Position numbers and translations under genes: made by a program. Below the pieces are notes generated by a model that was given only the letters and a program-made list of their open reading frames with translations, was not told where the DNA came from and searched no databases. A stretch of 64,000 nt of DNA from Xestospongia muta (lineage: Eukaryota > Porifera > Demospongiae > Haplosclerida > Petrosiidae): NCBI GenBank assembly GCA_963693285.1, contig OY848918.1:1409001-1473000 (forward strand), written 5' to 3'. Within the stretch, counting starts at the first letter, position 1. Every line of letters starts with the position of its first letter. Positions 1 to 12,160 of the stretch are shown here, one piece after another.

Positions 1-131
1 ACTATCAGTACTTCTAGTGATGTCAGTCAACAATGCTTGATCTTTGTTACTGGTAATGTAACTAAAATATCGAAAGTTCTAATGATAATATCATTTCCAT
101 ACCTATATCACCAGTTTGTGAATTGCCCTCC

Positions 132-174
<43 letters not shown>

Positions 175-2290
175 AATTTGTCTCTTATATTTAAACTTAT
201 CAACAGATATACCACTAGTAGTTGATTCTATTGGTGCCGTGATACCAATAGTGTCAGTAGTATTAGCATCACAGAATGTCACATCACTTGAAGTAGTATC
301 TAATAAGGTAGTGTGATGTCATTGAACATCATAGTAGTAACTAATGAAATAACATGAATGATATACGATATAGTCAGTACATAGTACTTACTAATATTAC
401 TAAAAGTCTCAGTAGGAGATGGTAGTAGTAACATATACTCCAGTACTTGAGGGTACACAACAGATGGGTTGGTTATTATGGTACCATCTACTACATCATG
501 AGCTGTCACAGTATAGTTACCACTAACTGGTAGAGTTATATACTGGTATACTGTACTCTCCTCTATACTGGATTTACTCATATTAGACTTCGAGGTTTTT
601 TTAGAAAACTCTTTAAATATCACATGACATCCATCAGCAGTAGATCTCTCAGCAAACCTACACTCTACAACAACTGATCCACTATCAGAGTAATACTGTA
701 GAGTGAGTCCTTGAACATAATAGGTTGCTATATACATGTATTATATAGTGATAATGAATTATTATACATAATAATTACTCACAAAATAAGACACTATTTT
801 CATTCTTTGTGTTATTAAATAAATCCATAATTTGTATAATAAAAGTGTAGCTAAGAGAAGGATGTAGTGCAGTCATATTATAATATATTGTTGTTTTATT
901 AACACCAGTCACATTCTGTATGTTCACATTATCATTTGTTATACCATAGGTGAAAAGAACAATCAATCTGAAAAAAAATTTTATTATAAACATGTATTTA
1001 TAAATGTTTATTTGTCCTCATGTTGTTAGCAAATTGTGCCTAAACAAAAGAACTGTTTCCAGAGTTATTATGTTTCAAATCATGGCCAAGAATATTAACA
1101 GCATAATCTGATAATAGGTAACATTAAACAGATATAATTAATATAGTCTTACTTCCTATATTTGTTTGGTTATAATTGCAGCAAATTAACTGTATTGTTC
1201 AATGATAGCTGTGACACTAGCAGTATAAAATATCACAGTAGTTTGAGGATACTATGTAACAAATATAATGTATTAGTTGTGTTATCATCATTCTATTACA
1301 GAACCATATTAACAATAATATGATATGTTGTAATACTTCCTTGTGGAATATCATCAGAGTAAAATGATGGAGGAGACCAAGTTAAGGAAGGGTTTTTAGT
1401 AAAATTCAAGTTGAGGTGGTTGACAAGTGAAATACCATAATATTTTATAGTACAATTAATTTTTTTTCCGTTGATTAGGAGCAACTATTGACACTGACAA
1501 AGATATAAAGTAGAAACTACCATAAATACGTTTCACAAATTATGATAATAAGAAAATTTAATAGTAAATAATAATTAGATGATGTCATGGTTACAGGAGT
1601 CGATACATGGTACACTTTCATTTATGACTTAGTGTGACTCTTTAGGACTTAAAGTTTAGCAGTGTCTAAAATAGCATGTTAATAGCAAAGTATATTCACA
1701 TTTACTTTGACCATTTCAATAGCTTTATTATGTCTTTGTATTTACTCATATGACCATACTTTGCTAATGGACGATATAGCTAATTTTGGAAATGTCAAAA
1801 ATATTGATTATTAATTATACTACACTAATAGGAAGTACTATTGTGGTAAGTTATAATTGAAAATTAAACAAGAAAAGGCAAAGTTATGGTACAAATAAGG
1901 TCAAAGTTAATGTGATAGATTTTAGACAGAAAACTAGCTAATATTATGCATGACCCCCTGGGGTTTATAATCACTTTGAGGGGTTTTGCTGCCACTGTTC
2001 CATTAGTATCAAATTTCTTTTATCGTATATTAGTATTAATTATATAAATTACCTTTTACTGTTAAAACAGCTCCACTCTCATCTCAATCGAAGAACTGTA
2101 GCTAATTACAATACATTCAATATTTATTATGCTACAACCAGCAATAGGTAGTGCTCTTATAGTTAGTACTGATGACCACACATCAACTGATATATTGTTA
2201 GTAGTTACTGATATCTCTCTGTCTTGATTACTGGAATCAGTGAGTAAAGTTTCCCCCTACAGTATATCTCCTATACCTTTACAAGTAAAT
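1..2290 (-). pseudogene. L1: degenerate Ig/FN3 receptor copy, 3' part outside window
   Basis: Family exons can be recognised in order on the minus strand: Ig remnant (about 2285-2050), E3 remnant (1480-1300), E4 remnant (1120-1045), E5 (967-783), E6 (727-392) and a stalk exon (298-205). The E6 exon is open and normal. The Ig exon has a one-base insertion just before the conserved T-D-x-S-N-Q stretch and a second frame change near its end. E3 is cut short. E4 contains a stop. E5 lacks 47 bases at its start compared with its closest relatives, which removes the usual L-C-D-S segment and breaks phase. I read this as a decayed copy. The transmembrane exon and tail would lie left of the window. 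Assembly error is a less likely explanation for so many independent lesions. Confidence 0.7.
134..172. repeat. (TC)n microsatellite
   Basis: An almost pure run of CT dinucleotides lies in the presumed intron downstream of the L1 stalk exon. Confidence 0.95.
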
Positions 2291-2959
2291 ATATAGCACT
2301 TTGAGGATGATCAAAGTAGTTATCATGATATCTCTTCATATAGAGGTAGTTCTTCTGGTAATACTGGCATTGCTAATTGGATTTATTGCCACCCTTGTAG
2401 ATAGGACTGGGGTTGGTCTTAAATAATTCTCAATTAACTGGAAACCATTAATTAACTAGTTTAATAATATAGGATCTTACTCTTCTGTGACAATGTAATT
2501 ATAAGTCATCTTGTGAATGAAGTGTCTCATGACTATCTCTTCTCTCTAATGACATGAGACTGATATTAAGATTGGATATGAGATTGACATCAAATCTAAT
2601 GCTAAAACACAATAGAAATATCATTTAATTACATATAGTAAGTATATATTACTGGTTTTTATACACTGCAACTAAGTACTTACTCAGAAGATGGAGGGTC
2701 ATTACATTAAGGAGTAGAGGTAACCTCATTGTTCTCTTGTCATGTTGCCATAGTGATAGATGAAGGAAGTGGGACAAGAGATGGTGTAGATGGTGTTATA
2801 TCATTGTTTATACTAGATGGAGGGAGATATTTCATGTTGTGACTGATCTTGTAGTTGACTATTACCTCCTTCATATCTATAATACATATATCAACATGTA
2901 ATGATCAGTTATAACTTACTCATTAGTAGGTTTACTTTGAAATGAATCAGTTCTCTTTA

Positions 2960-3640
2960 AAGTACCTAAATATATGATGTCATATATGATGATGTCATTG
3001 TCACATGATCTACCACTGAGTTCCCAGTTCTTTCTCCTTCTCTTCTTAATACTATAATACATTACCAATATAACTAGTATTATTTCTAATTATATGATCA
3101 CTATAGTAACTGATATAGCTAGTGGAGAGGAAGAGAGAGTATAGGTTATTAGTATATATAAATGCATTATTATTTACATTATATGCCAGTATTTCTATAT
3201 GCAGTGTGTACTGATGAAATAGAACTAGTACCATCTCCTGATCAGTTGTCATTGGAACTATAAAACAGACTAGTTCATCACATGACAAAATCACATGACA
3301 CAGTTGGACTTGGTGCCTTTCTAATACTATTATACATTACTACACACATCTGTAGATGTAGGTTGACTTGATTGCGAGAGTATACTAATAATGTTTTCTC
3401 TAGTGTTACAACAACCACAATTCCAAAGAGACACCTTACAATGAACATAACTAAAAATAAAACTATATATCAAGTTATTCACATTTAATTGTTTAATTTT
3501 CATGTATTATATATATTACATGTAATGAGATATTTACCAGTATTGTTTTCTCTAGTGTTACTATGGTTACAATAACAATAGTCACAATGAGATAACAATG
3601 ATAGTACATAATGAACACAACTGATAATTAAACACACACA
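2960..3640 (-). pseudogene. G1: remnant of the unrecognised G family
   Basis: On the minus strand there are two copies of a hydrophobic leader-like exon (about 3620-3538 and 3440-3395, both containing V-T-L-E-K-T). They are followed by a segment around 3300-3170 that also occurs at 37.2-37.1 kb, and by a transmembrane-type exon (3110-3010) ending in a K-K-R-R-R-K-N-W stretch. The transmembrane exon contains an in-frame stop, and the G-S-D-N module seen in other G-family copies is absent. The family is not one I recognise. The order leader, module, transmembrane segment suggests a small type I membrane protein. Confidence 0.5.
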
Positions 3641-4131
3641 GTATATATCTAGTTCTATGAGATTGTTTTGATTTGAGAGGTAGACAATATATACTAACTA
3701 TATATTATGTTGTTATTATTATCACTAGTACATCATATGATAGTTGTAATAAGTACATCAATTAAACTAATAAATACATGTTTTCAATTACATATATTTA
3801 ATTAATTGTATATTAATTACATCAATACATGTAATCAATTACAGTGTGTGTCATAATATCATAAGATCACTTAGTTATGATAACTCAATGAGACCATATA
3901 TTATCATAAACCATATTATTATCCAGTAACCAATATACTCTACATATATAATACACTATAATGATAATATTATTATCTGTTGTTAACTTGAAAAACAGTT
4001 GCTATGACAACAACATCAACACTACTTGTCATAATCTCAGTAGTCAGTAATTAAATGTGATTGAGGATGAACTTAGAGCTTAGCTGATCACTAATTAAAC
4101 AATAACATTAAAATTATTAATAATGTGATAA

Positions 4132-6324
4132 TTATATTATAATATTTTCATAGTCAGCAGTACATGTCCTACTAGGTTGTACTGTTATATATGATGGATT
4201 AGTCTCTAACTCCACTCTTCTACTTCTCATCTCTAATCTGTGTACTATGTAATGATCATAATATGAACTATATAAAGTTATAATATGAACATAGTTACCT
4301 TCATCATATGCAGCATTATGAGTGATAGTTTGTTGATTAACTATAGAATAAAACCACTTGGAATAATTAATAATTTCTCACTCTCTCACCTCCAACTTCA
4401 TGTAGTTGATGTTTCTTCTTCAAATATACAATACTACTGACAACTAGACATATCACTATTATGACAGTTACTACTACCACACTAACTGTACTAGTGGTAA
4501 TGAGGAGAATAGTCTTATCAGTAGCTGTAATATTAATTAAAAAATGACATTAAAATATTTAATACATACTTACATGACACACTTGAATTTAAAGAAGATT
4601 CACAAAGATCTACAGATGTAGTTATGCTCCTATAATCACTACCTATCTTCTCAATTGATGTAGTACCTAATAAATTATTATAGAACAATACAAAACAGTA
4701 CAATATAATACTTACCAATAATAATAATAGTCTTAGTAGGAGATGGTAGTATTAAGATATATTCCAGTACTTGAGGGTACACAACAGATGGGTTAGTTAT
4801 AATAGTACCATCTACTATATCATGAGCTGTCACAGTATAGTTACCACTAACTGGTAGAGTTATATACTGGTATACTGTACTCTTCTCTATACTGGATTTA
4901 GTTATATTAATAGACTTCACAGTTCCTTTAGAAGACTCTCTAAATATCACATGACATCCATCAGCAGTAGATCTCTCAGCAAACCTACACTCTACAACAA
5001 CTGATCCATTATCAGAGTAGTAATGTACAGTGAGTCCTTGAACATGGTAGGTTGCTACAAAGAGAAAATATTGTTCATCCCTTAACAGAAATCATTTTGT
5101 GAACTTACTAAACATCATCTGATCTGAATTTATTGTTTTTTTCAAACTGTTTGTAATGTATATAGTAAAGTTATACTTCATAAAAGGGCTTAGGTCAGTT
5201 ATAGTATACTTGATCACTTGGTCAATATCAGTAATATTCACAGCTAGAAAATACTTATTGACGATCTCATTATTTTCTTTAACATTCTCAAACAAAACAC
5301 TATTACAAAGTTTAGGATAACTTTTGATCTAAAAATTAGTACACAATAAAGAGTTAAACTCATCTTATTACTTGCCATAATTTCAAATGTTCCATTGAAA
5401 TTGTCCCCATTTCTATCAAATATTACAATGTGATTCTTTATGCTAATATTATAATCTATACAGGTAACATAAAGAAGACCATAAATACTACAGCCTACCT
5501 CCATTATATTGATCTTGAGTGGTAACATTGTTAGAACTATATCCTTCACTATGAGCTATAAAAGTAGCAGTGTAAATATCACAGACTGTGAGGTTATATA
5601 ATTCATAAGATGTATCATTAGTGATATCATTATATAGTAACTGGCCATGTTGGTTCTCTATATAAATGTGATATGATAATGGGTAGTTCTCATGTGGATG
5701 CGACCAGGTCAACCAGCCAGAGAAATTAATAATATTAAAAGTAAATTGTAGGTCTTCTACTAGTACAATACCTGTTATTGAATTTACATAATAAAATTCA
5801 TACAAAAAACTAACCCTGGATTGTCAAAATGGCTCCTAATGATGCAATATCATAGTTTTGATCTATTAAAACACATCCAACATGTATTCCATCATTAGTA
5901 GGTAGTGCTCTTATAGTTAGTACTGATGACCACACATCAACTGATATATTGTTAGTAGTTACTGATATCTCTCTGTCTTGATTACTGGGATCAGTGAGTG
6001 AATTATCCTCTACTGTCCATGTTAAGACATTTCCTGTACCCTCACAGGTGAAGTTCACTAGTGTGTAAAGTGAAGTAGATACAGGTAAGGGAGCTACTGT
6101 GATATTAGCTGTAAGAAAACCAACAATTTCAAAGGTAATATAATTATATACATATATATATGTTAGTTAAAACGAGAGTTTGATTTATATTATGCTATTA
6201 TCCTGCCATTCTATTCAATCAACTACTATCATTAACCATTAACATCTGCATCTTTTAAAGTCAGTAGAAGGCTTCCTAATACAACAATAATGAGCTTTAG
6301 TGTCTCTTGGTCCATCAGAGGCAT
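4132..6324 (-). CDS. L2: Ig/FN3 transmembrane receptor, class A short tail
   Basis: Ten exons with agreeing phases give 558 codons: signal 6324-6237, Ig 6108-5815, E3 5771-5499, E4 5455-5376, E5 5328-5109, E6 5054-4716, stalk 4666-4574, TM 4524-4390, tail-a 4340-4299, tail-b 4244-4132. The Ig domain has both core cysteines (N-F-T-C and H-V-G-C) and the C-strand Trp. The TM exon is a long Val/Ile run followed by K-K-K-H. The tail carries N-P-S-Y and ends D-Y-E-N-I-I-I. The N-P-x-Y of tail-a in sister copies reads N-A-A-Y here. E4 needs a GC donor (GCAAGT) to stay in phase, and the signal exon has a weak GTTAAT donor. Many N-x-S/T sites suggest a glycosylated cell-surface protein. The ligand is unknown; an immune or self-recognition role is inferred from architecture and tandem context. 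Confidence 0.82.
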
Positions 6325-6459
6325 TTTGTTTCCCTTTTATCCAATCCAAATTTTGGTCTAGTGTTAAATTTTGAAGGCAAAATTTGATCTTATGATGCCT
6401 ATTTGAGATAATGATACCAGATTGACCTCAAAATTGTTGGTAATGTAAATAAAACTTGA

Positions 6460-6600
6460 TATCATCCTCATTTTAGCAAAACATTATCAGACCCTATCAA
6501 AAATGTACATGATATACACAACAAGACCCCATTATCAGTAGATATAGAGATACTCTGTACTCCATAACTACCTATTTGGGAGAAATGTAATATTAACTAT
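6460..6600 (-). pseudogene. Degenerate G-family exon fragment
   Basis: The stretch just upstream of the L2 signal exon matches, in decayed form, the start of the G-S-D-N exon at 49.9-50.1 kb (shared words include the reverse complement of 'cagaccctatca' and 'tgatatacaca'). It has no usable reading frame. A similar fragment lies upstream of L7 at about 32,820-32,940. Confidence 0.45.
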
Positions 6601-7103
6601 TGACTGTTTCTTTTACAATAACATCTACATTATTGAATAAAGCTTAATTAAGTTCAAAGGTATAATAGGTAGATGATGTTTGTGATCATAACTATATGCC
6701 ATTATTGTGACATTATACTACTGTACATAAATAGTATAAACTATATGTACTGTCAATTACCATTAATAAGTGACCTGTAATTTTACTAGTTAGTAAGAGT
6801 GGATTTCAGAGAGATAATAGTCAATACAGTTGATGTCTATATAACAAGTAAGCTAATGGAATAAAGAAATAACATTGACTTGATATCAGAGATGGATCCA
6901 GTAAACCATATCTGACAGTCTACTCCATATTATATTAATAACTAGGCCCATACAGGTAACTTTGAAAGACAGTTCCCATGACAAAACATCAAGGTTACTG
7001 ATAATGATATCAGAAGTTAATAACTAAAAGTGATTGAGGATAAACTTAGAGTTTAGCTGACACTAATTAAACAATAATATTATAATTATTAATAATGTTA
7101 TAA

Positions 7104-7312
7104 TTATATTATAATATTTTCATAGTCAGCAGTACATGTCCTACTAGGTTGTACTGTTATATATGATGGATTACTCTCTAACTCCACTCTTCTATTTCTC
7201 ATTTCTAATCTGTGTACTATGTAAGGATCATAATATGAACTATATAAAGTTATAATATGAACATAGTTACCTTCATCATATGCAGGATTATGAGTGATAG
7301 TTTGTTGATCAA
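7104..7312 (-). pseudogene. Orphan class A tail exon pair
   Basis: Tail-a (7312-7271, with N-P-A-Y-D-E) and tail-b (7216-7104, ending D-Y-E-N-I-I-I) are nearly identical to those of L2 and still open. No ectodomain, stalk or TM exon lies upstream before L3, whose own tail ends at 9447. The 54-bp intron between the two exons is itself open and in frame, so a read-through would add about 18 residues rich in tyrosine. The pair is probably what is left of a deleted receptor. It could also serve as an alternative 3' end for L3 transcripts, since L3 is the next gene upstream on the same strand. Confidence 0.6.
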
Positions 7313-7739
7313 CTATAGAAGAAACCACTTCACATAGATTTGTATCATCGCATGAAAGCTACCATTTTTTACCATGTAGAGTTTGATAGAACAGATCTGT
7401 CAGTATCCAGAACATTTGAGTTTCCATGTTGAAGGTTGATCCTAAAACAAGGTAAAGAAAGTATCTTAGCTAAAATCAGCAAGCCATGTGTGTTGTGTAA
7501 TTATTTTTCTTGGTTTTCCAAAAACTTTAATCAGATCTAGGATATCCATCTTCTTTCTTTAGAACTTTAGCATTTTCTATTTATCTATATATCATCAGAT
7601 GAGACTAGTAATAATTAATTATCACATATTTTATATTACCATTACACTCCAGCATATTGAGATGTATTCTTAATAATTTCTTATATATTTTTTCTTTTAG
7701 AAATATTGTGTTTTGTTTTGTTGCTACTTTCTGAGAAAA

Positions 7740-7952
7740 TTAATGTTGTTCTTTCCTCTGAAAACGTATACATGTAGCTACTGATAATATATATACAACT
7801 AACAGTGCTACGATAAGGTATTTTTGAAAATGGTATGATGATATTATACTTATGTATGACTCCTTGGTGAAGATTCTCAGCAAGTGATGTTTTTGAATAT
7901 AAAATATTGCACCAGTCAGTTTAGTATCATCAATGTTTTTGTATCCCGCCAT
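7740..7952 (-). CDS. Small hypothetical ORF with one hydrophobic segment
   Basis: A 70-codon open frame starts M-A-G-Y-K and contains one hydrophobic segment near its end (about residues 45-62), followed by R-F-Q-R-K. I do not recognise it. It lies between the orphan tail pair and the L3 tail, on the same strand. In AT-rich DNA a frame of this length can arise by chance, and no splice partner is evident. Confidence 0.2.
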   Translation of the reverse strand: MAGYKNIDDTKLTGAIFYIQKHHLLRIFTKESYISIISSYHFQKYLIVALLVVYILSVATCIRFQRKEQH

Positions 7953-7999
7953 TCAACCCACTGTAGTGGTTAATGATAGATAAAAGGAAAGAGATTAGG

Positions 8000-9220
8000 C
8001 TTGTATGCTTCATCTCAATTTATCATGAAAGCAAGATGATAGAGGGACTGGTAATAGTGTCATTGCTACATACTGAATAGCACATAAATTACAAGAAAAC
8101 AGTAATCACTACAAATCAGAGGTTACAGGGATTACACTATTGTCATATAAGCTATCATCTTTTCTTTTAAATACAATTTTTGGTTGGGCGATGATTGAAT
8201 TTAGGAGGCAACACTAACAAAATTTACTTGGCCATGCAGCTTCAGCAATGACTCCACACATTGACCATGTTCTTAAAGTAGAGGTTTGTGGTCCAAATAT
8301 TTATGGAATGAGTTAATATGGGGAATTTAAATTGCAAAATCATTATTAATTTTTACTATTGAATTTAAAGTAATGAAATTTTTGAAGAATTACAGTACCA
8401 TACATTGTCACTCATATGTAGTAATGGAAAAAATCTTATTCAATTTATTTTAAGTAATTGTCAATAATGCAAAAGGTAATGTAGTACTCCAATCAATTAG
8501 CCTAAGCCATGAACTAAAAACAACAACTACTGATTTTGATTGCTTTGCATGTAAGCAGTAATCTATTGTATTTTCTATGTATAGTATTCATTACTTATTA
8601 AGGAGTTGTTAACTTACCTTATTGCTTATCAGGAATGTAACTGTAGGTATATACTGTTGATTACAGTGAGTGAGTTTAAAAATGATCATATAATTGATTA
8701 CTTGTGGTTTGCAGTTAAAGCTTTTGAAAAATAAATAATTGGCTGGAATAGAAAAACGATGCATGTGTTAATTACCTTAATGCCAAATGAAAGTCCTAAA
8801 ACTATTTTGTAGAGTAAAACCTATAAAAAGAAGCGTTTTGATTGGTCACACCCATTAATGCACTTTCCATGATATGCTCAAATATCTTTTTGGATTATGT
8901 GGATTGGTATGCTTTGCATGTTAGACACAGACAGTCCTAAAATAATTTAGACTACATTTACATAAATTTGTGAATCAACTTTGCATTGTTGATTCTACAG
9001 TTAATATCAGCAAAATAAATATAACATAGATTATCAGATAGGTCAGACTTCATAATTTATCCTTTACAGTCAATAACACATGGAGTAATATGGTTGGACT
9101 TTTTAATAATAATGAGTAATGTTCATTGATGTGACCCAATTTAGACACCATAGCAGGTCTGCCTTGTAATTTAGTAGTATTATTACTTGTAAAAGAAAAC
9201 TGTTGAGAGCTAATGCCACT
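8000..9220. other. Non-coding AT-rich stretch
   Basis: No family exon, no convincing ORF and no clear repeat was seen here. It probably represents intergenic DNA or 3' flank of L3. Confidence 0.6.
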
Positions 9221-9229
9221 TGATGTGGT

Positions 9230-9680
9230 GTAATAGGTAATATAGGTTGTGATAGTAGAGGGTATACTTGAGGAGGTATTAATGACTGTTAATGTTATTG
9301 TGTCTTCTCAAATCAAGTAATTATACATAGAAATAGAATTTGTTTTTAACATTATATATACAGTTTCCTTTCAATAACAGCACACAAGATAAAACTTCTT
9401 TTCATTGGTCCAAACATAGTAAAGTAATCACTATTATATATCAGAGTCAGTGTACAGAAGTGTGTAATGAAGGTTGTACTTGAGGAGTTATTGATGACTG
9501 TTGTTGTTGTTGTTGTCTTCTCAAATCAAGTAACTATACACAGAAATAGAATTTGTTAATAACATTATATTCACAGTTTCCTTTCAATAACAGCACACAA
9601 GATAAAACTTCTTTTCATTGGTCCAAACATAGTAAAATAACCACTATTATATCAGAGTCAGTATAGAGGAGTATATATAA
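9230..9680. repeat. Tandem duplication of the L3 terminal exon region (about 220-bp units)
   Basis: Two adjacent copies share long matching stretches, for example 'cagcacacaagataaaac' in both, offset by about 220 bp. The right copy holds the presumed last coding exon of L3. In the left copy the acceptor has changed from TATAG to ATAA, and the frame stops early, so it looks non-functional. Confidence 0.75.
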
Positions 9681-11976
9681 TGTGTTATCTTTTATACTGT
9701 TTAGGAAAATAGAATGTGACACATGTTAATTTTGGTTATATCACACTAAAGTGTGCATGTGTTGTTCACTTACTTCATCAGAGCTTATATGGTAATGATC
9801 AGTTCTGGTAGTAGTATTAATAAACGATGTGGCAGCACTTGTTAACATACCTGGATTTTCATAACTAATATAATTATATGTATATCATATGTTTTAATTA
9901 TGTATCATATATACTTGTTGTTATCAGCATATGAAGTTTGTACAACTGCTCTCTCTAATGGAACAAAAGGGAATGTATAATTTATGGTTACTGTACTACA
10001 CAGTGAGTATATACCTTGACTGAGTGTCATTGATAGCTTTTTTCTCCTCTGAATGATAAGACCACCAATAACGATTATCATCAAAAGTACAATCAGTACA
10101 ACTCCAGTAGTTACAACACTTAATATCAAGTAAAGATTCTCTGGAGCTATAACATATACTAGCAATTACAGTGAACTAACTTTATCTATTTAACTTACCA
10201 TTCAAAATTCCACTAGTAAATACTGCAGATGTAGTTATATTAATAGTACTAGTAATGTTAATAGAAAAGGTAATAGCGGTATCCATACCACTAATAATTT
10301 TGCTGATCAAAGAAATATTTCTTGTTGTACCATCTGTAAGTAATATAAACAACACAACATAGTCAATATACTACATACCAATTGCAACAACTGTCTCAAT
10401 AGGAGATGGTAGTAGTATGATATACTCCAATACTTGAGGGTACACAATAGATGGGTTAGTTATAATAGTACCATCTACTATATCATGAGCTGTCACAGTA
10501 TAGTTACCACTAACTGGTAGAGTTATATACTGGTATACTGTACTCTCCTCTATACTGGGTTTACTCATATTAATAGACTTGACAGTTCCTTCAAAAGACT
10601 CTCTAAATATCACATGACATCCATCAGCAGTAGATCTCTTAGCAAACCTACACTCTACAACAACTGATCCATTATCAGAGTAGTACTGTAGAGTGAGTCC
10701 TTGAACATGGTAGGTTGCTATAGTGCATGACGACAGTGAGCTACTAAAATGTCACAGCAATGAAAAGGACTTACTGAAATATGACTCATTCTTTACTTTG
10801 GAGTTATTAAAATAATCCAGTATATCAGCAATGAAGACATAGTTCAGTTGAGGACCAACATTTACCATAGTATACTTAACAGTCACTGACTCTCTATCTT
10901 CTGAAGAAGCAATTTTTCTTTCAACATACCTTGTTTCTGTTCTGCTATTCAGTTGTGAGTTTTCACTTATAATACCCACTAATGTGCTGTTACAAACTCT
11001 AGGACAACCTACAACCTGGACATAAAATGTAGCATAGATTCCATATTTTATTGTTAACTTACTATGACTTGAAATTCTATATCAAAAACACTATTATTCC
11101 TATTAAAGACAATCTTGTAATCAGGTAAGACAATAAGAAAATATTCTGTAATATGATCTATGGATAAATCTAAGTTGGCAAGTCATTAAAATCAATACCT
11201 CCACTAAACTCCTCTTGTATAGTTACATTACTAGAACTATATTCTCTACTATGAGCAATAATAGTAGCAGTGTAAATATCACAGACTGTGAGGTTATATA
11301 ACTCATAAGATGTATCCTCAGTGATATCATTATATAGTAACTGGCCATGTTGGTTCTCTATATAAATGTGATATAATATTGAAGTGTTCTCAGAAAAAAA
11401 TGATGGAGGAGACCATGTCACAATGGAAGACCTCTGTAGACTAAAACTAAATGTGAGGTTTTCTACTGGTGTGATACCTGTCATTGCAAAATAAAGTACC
11501 ATAACTACACAACTTTATTACAACCAAAACTAACCTTTAATGGTCAATATAGCTTTTTTCTGAGTAATATGATCTTTTGTATCAACAACAATACATCCAG
11601 CACTAATCCTATCATTAATAGGTAGTGCTCTTATAGTTAGTACTGATGACCATGCATCAACTGATATATTGTTAGTAGTTACTGATATCTTTCTGTCTTG
11701 ATTACTAGGATCAGTGACTGAATTACCTCCTACTGACCAGGACAATATGTCTCCTGTACCAACACATGTAAAATTAGCCAGTGTATAAAGTGGAGTAGAC
11801 ACTGATGAAGGTGCTGTTGTGATGTTAGCTGCAATTGGTAAAAATAATAATCTTGTCATTATTTGCTCTGCAGTGGCTGACCATTGTAACTTACAAGCAA
11901 TAGACGTTTCTCTTAGAGTAATAAGAACGGATACTAACACAACAGTACGAAGAACCATAGTATATGGATACCTCAT
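9447..11976 (-). CDS. L3: Ig/FN3 transmembrane receptor, class B tail cut short
   Basis: Exons with agreeing phases give 600 codons: signal 11976-11895, Ig 11828-11535, E3 11477-11199, E4 11145-11063, E5 11015-10775, E6 10717-10379, stalk 10333-10199, TM 10146-10015, then 9954-9915, 9864-9774 and last exon 9533-9447. A second Met seven codons downstream may be the real start. The 63-bp-class first intron is open in frame. After the TM run and I-Q-R-R-K-K come Y-E-N-P and a D-H-Y-H-I-S-S-D-E block shared with L5 and L11. The tail then ends in a glutamine run (Q six times) and a stop, far shorter than L5, L9 or L11. E5 is the subtype shared with L4, L9 and L10. The protein is probably a glycosylated surface receptor; the ligand is unknown. 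Confidence 0.78.
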
Positions 11977-12033
11977 GACCGTTGGCAGAGATGAAACACC
12001 AACGCTTCATCACGTCACAGCGAAGAAGGGTTA

Positions 12034-12160
12034 GTCTGTCGTAGTAAGCCCTCCCGAGAGCCTGTTGCGTAGAATCGTCCCCGGATTGCCACGCTCGGGG
12101 CTGGAAGTCTGAGGATGAGACTATGGCTAATTTTAGGGTGTGGCGGAAAAGTCAGTACTG
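12034..12160. promoter_or_regulatory. Bidirectional 5' region between L3 and L4
   Basis: L3 (minus) and L4 (plus) start 185 bp apart, head to head. The spacer is clearly more GC- and CpG-rich than its surroundings and includes 'aatcgtccccgg' and 'ctcggggctgg'. A related 'tctcgtcccc' word occurs just upstream of L5 and L11. I infer a shared promoter; no TATA box or initiator can be assigned with confidence. Confidence 0.45.

Noticed and set aside
11819..12034. Plus-strand ORF of 71 codons
   Set aside because: It is antisense to the L3 signal exon and the edge of the shared promoter.
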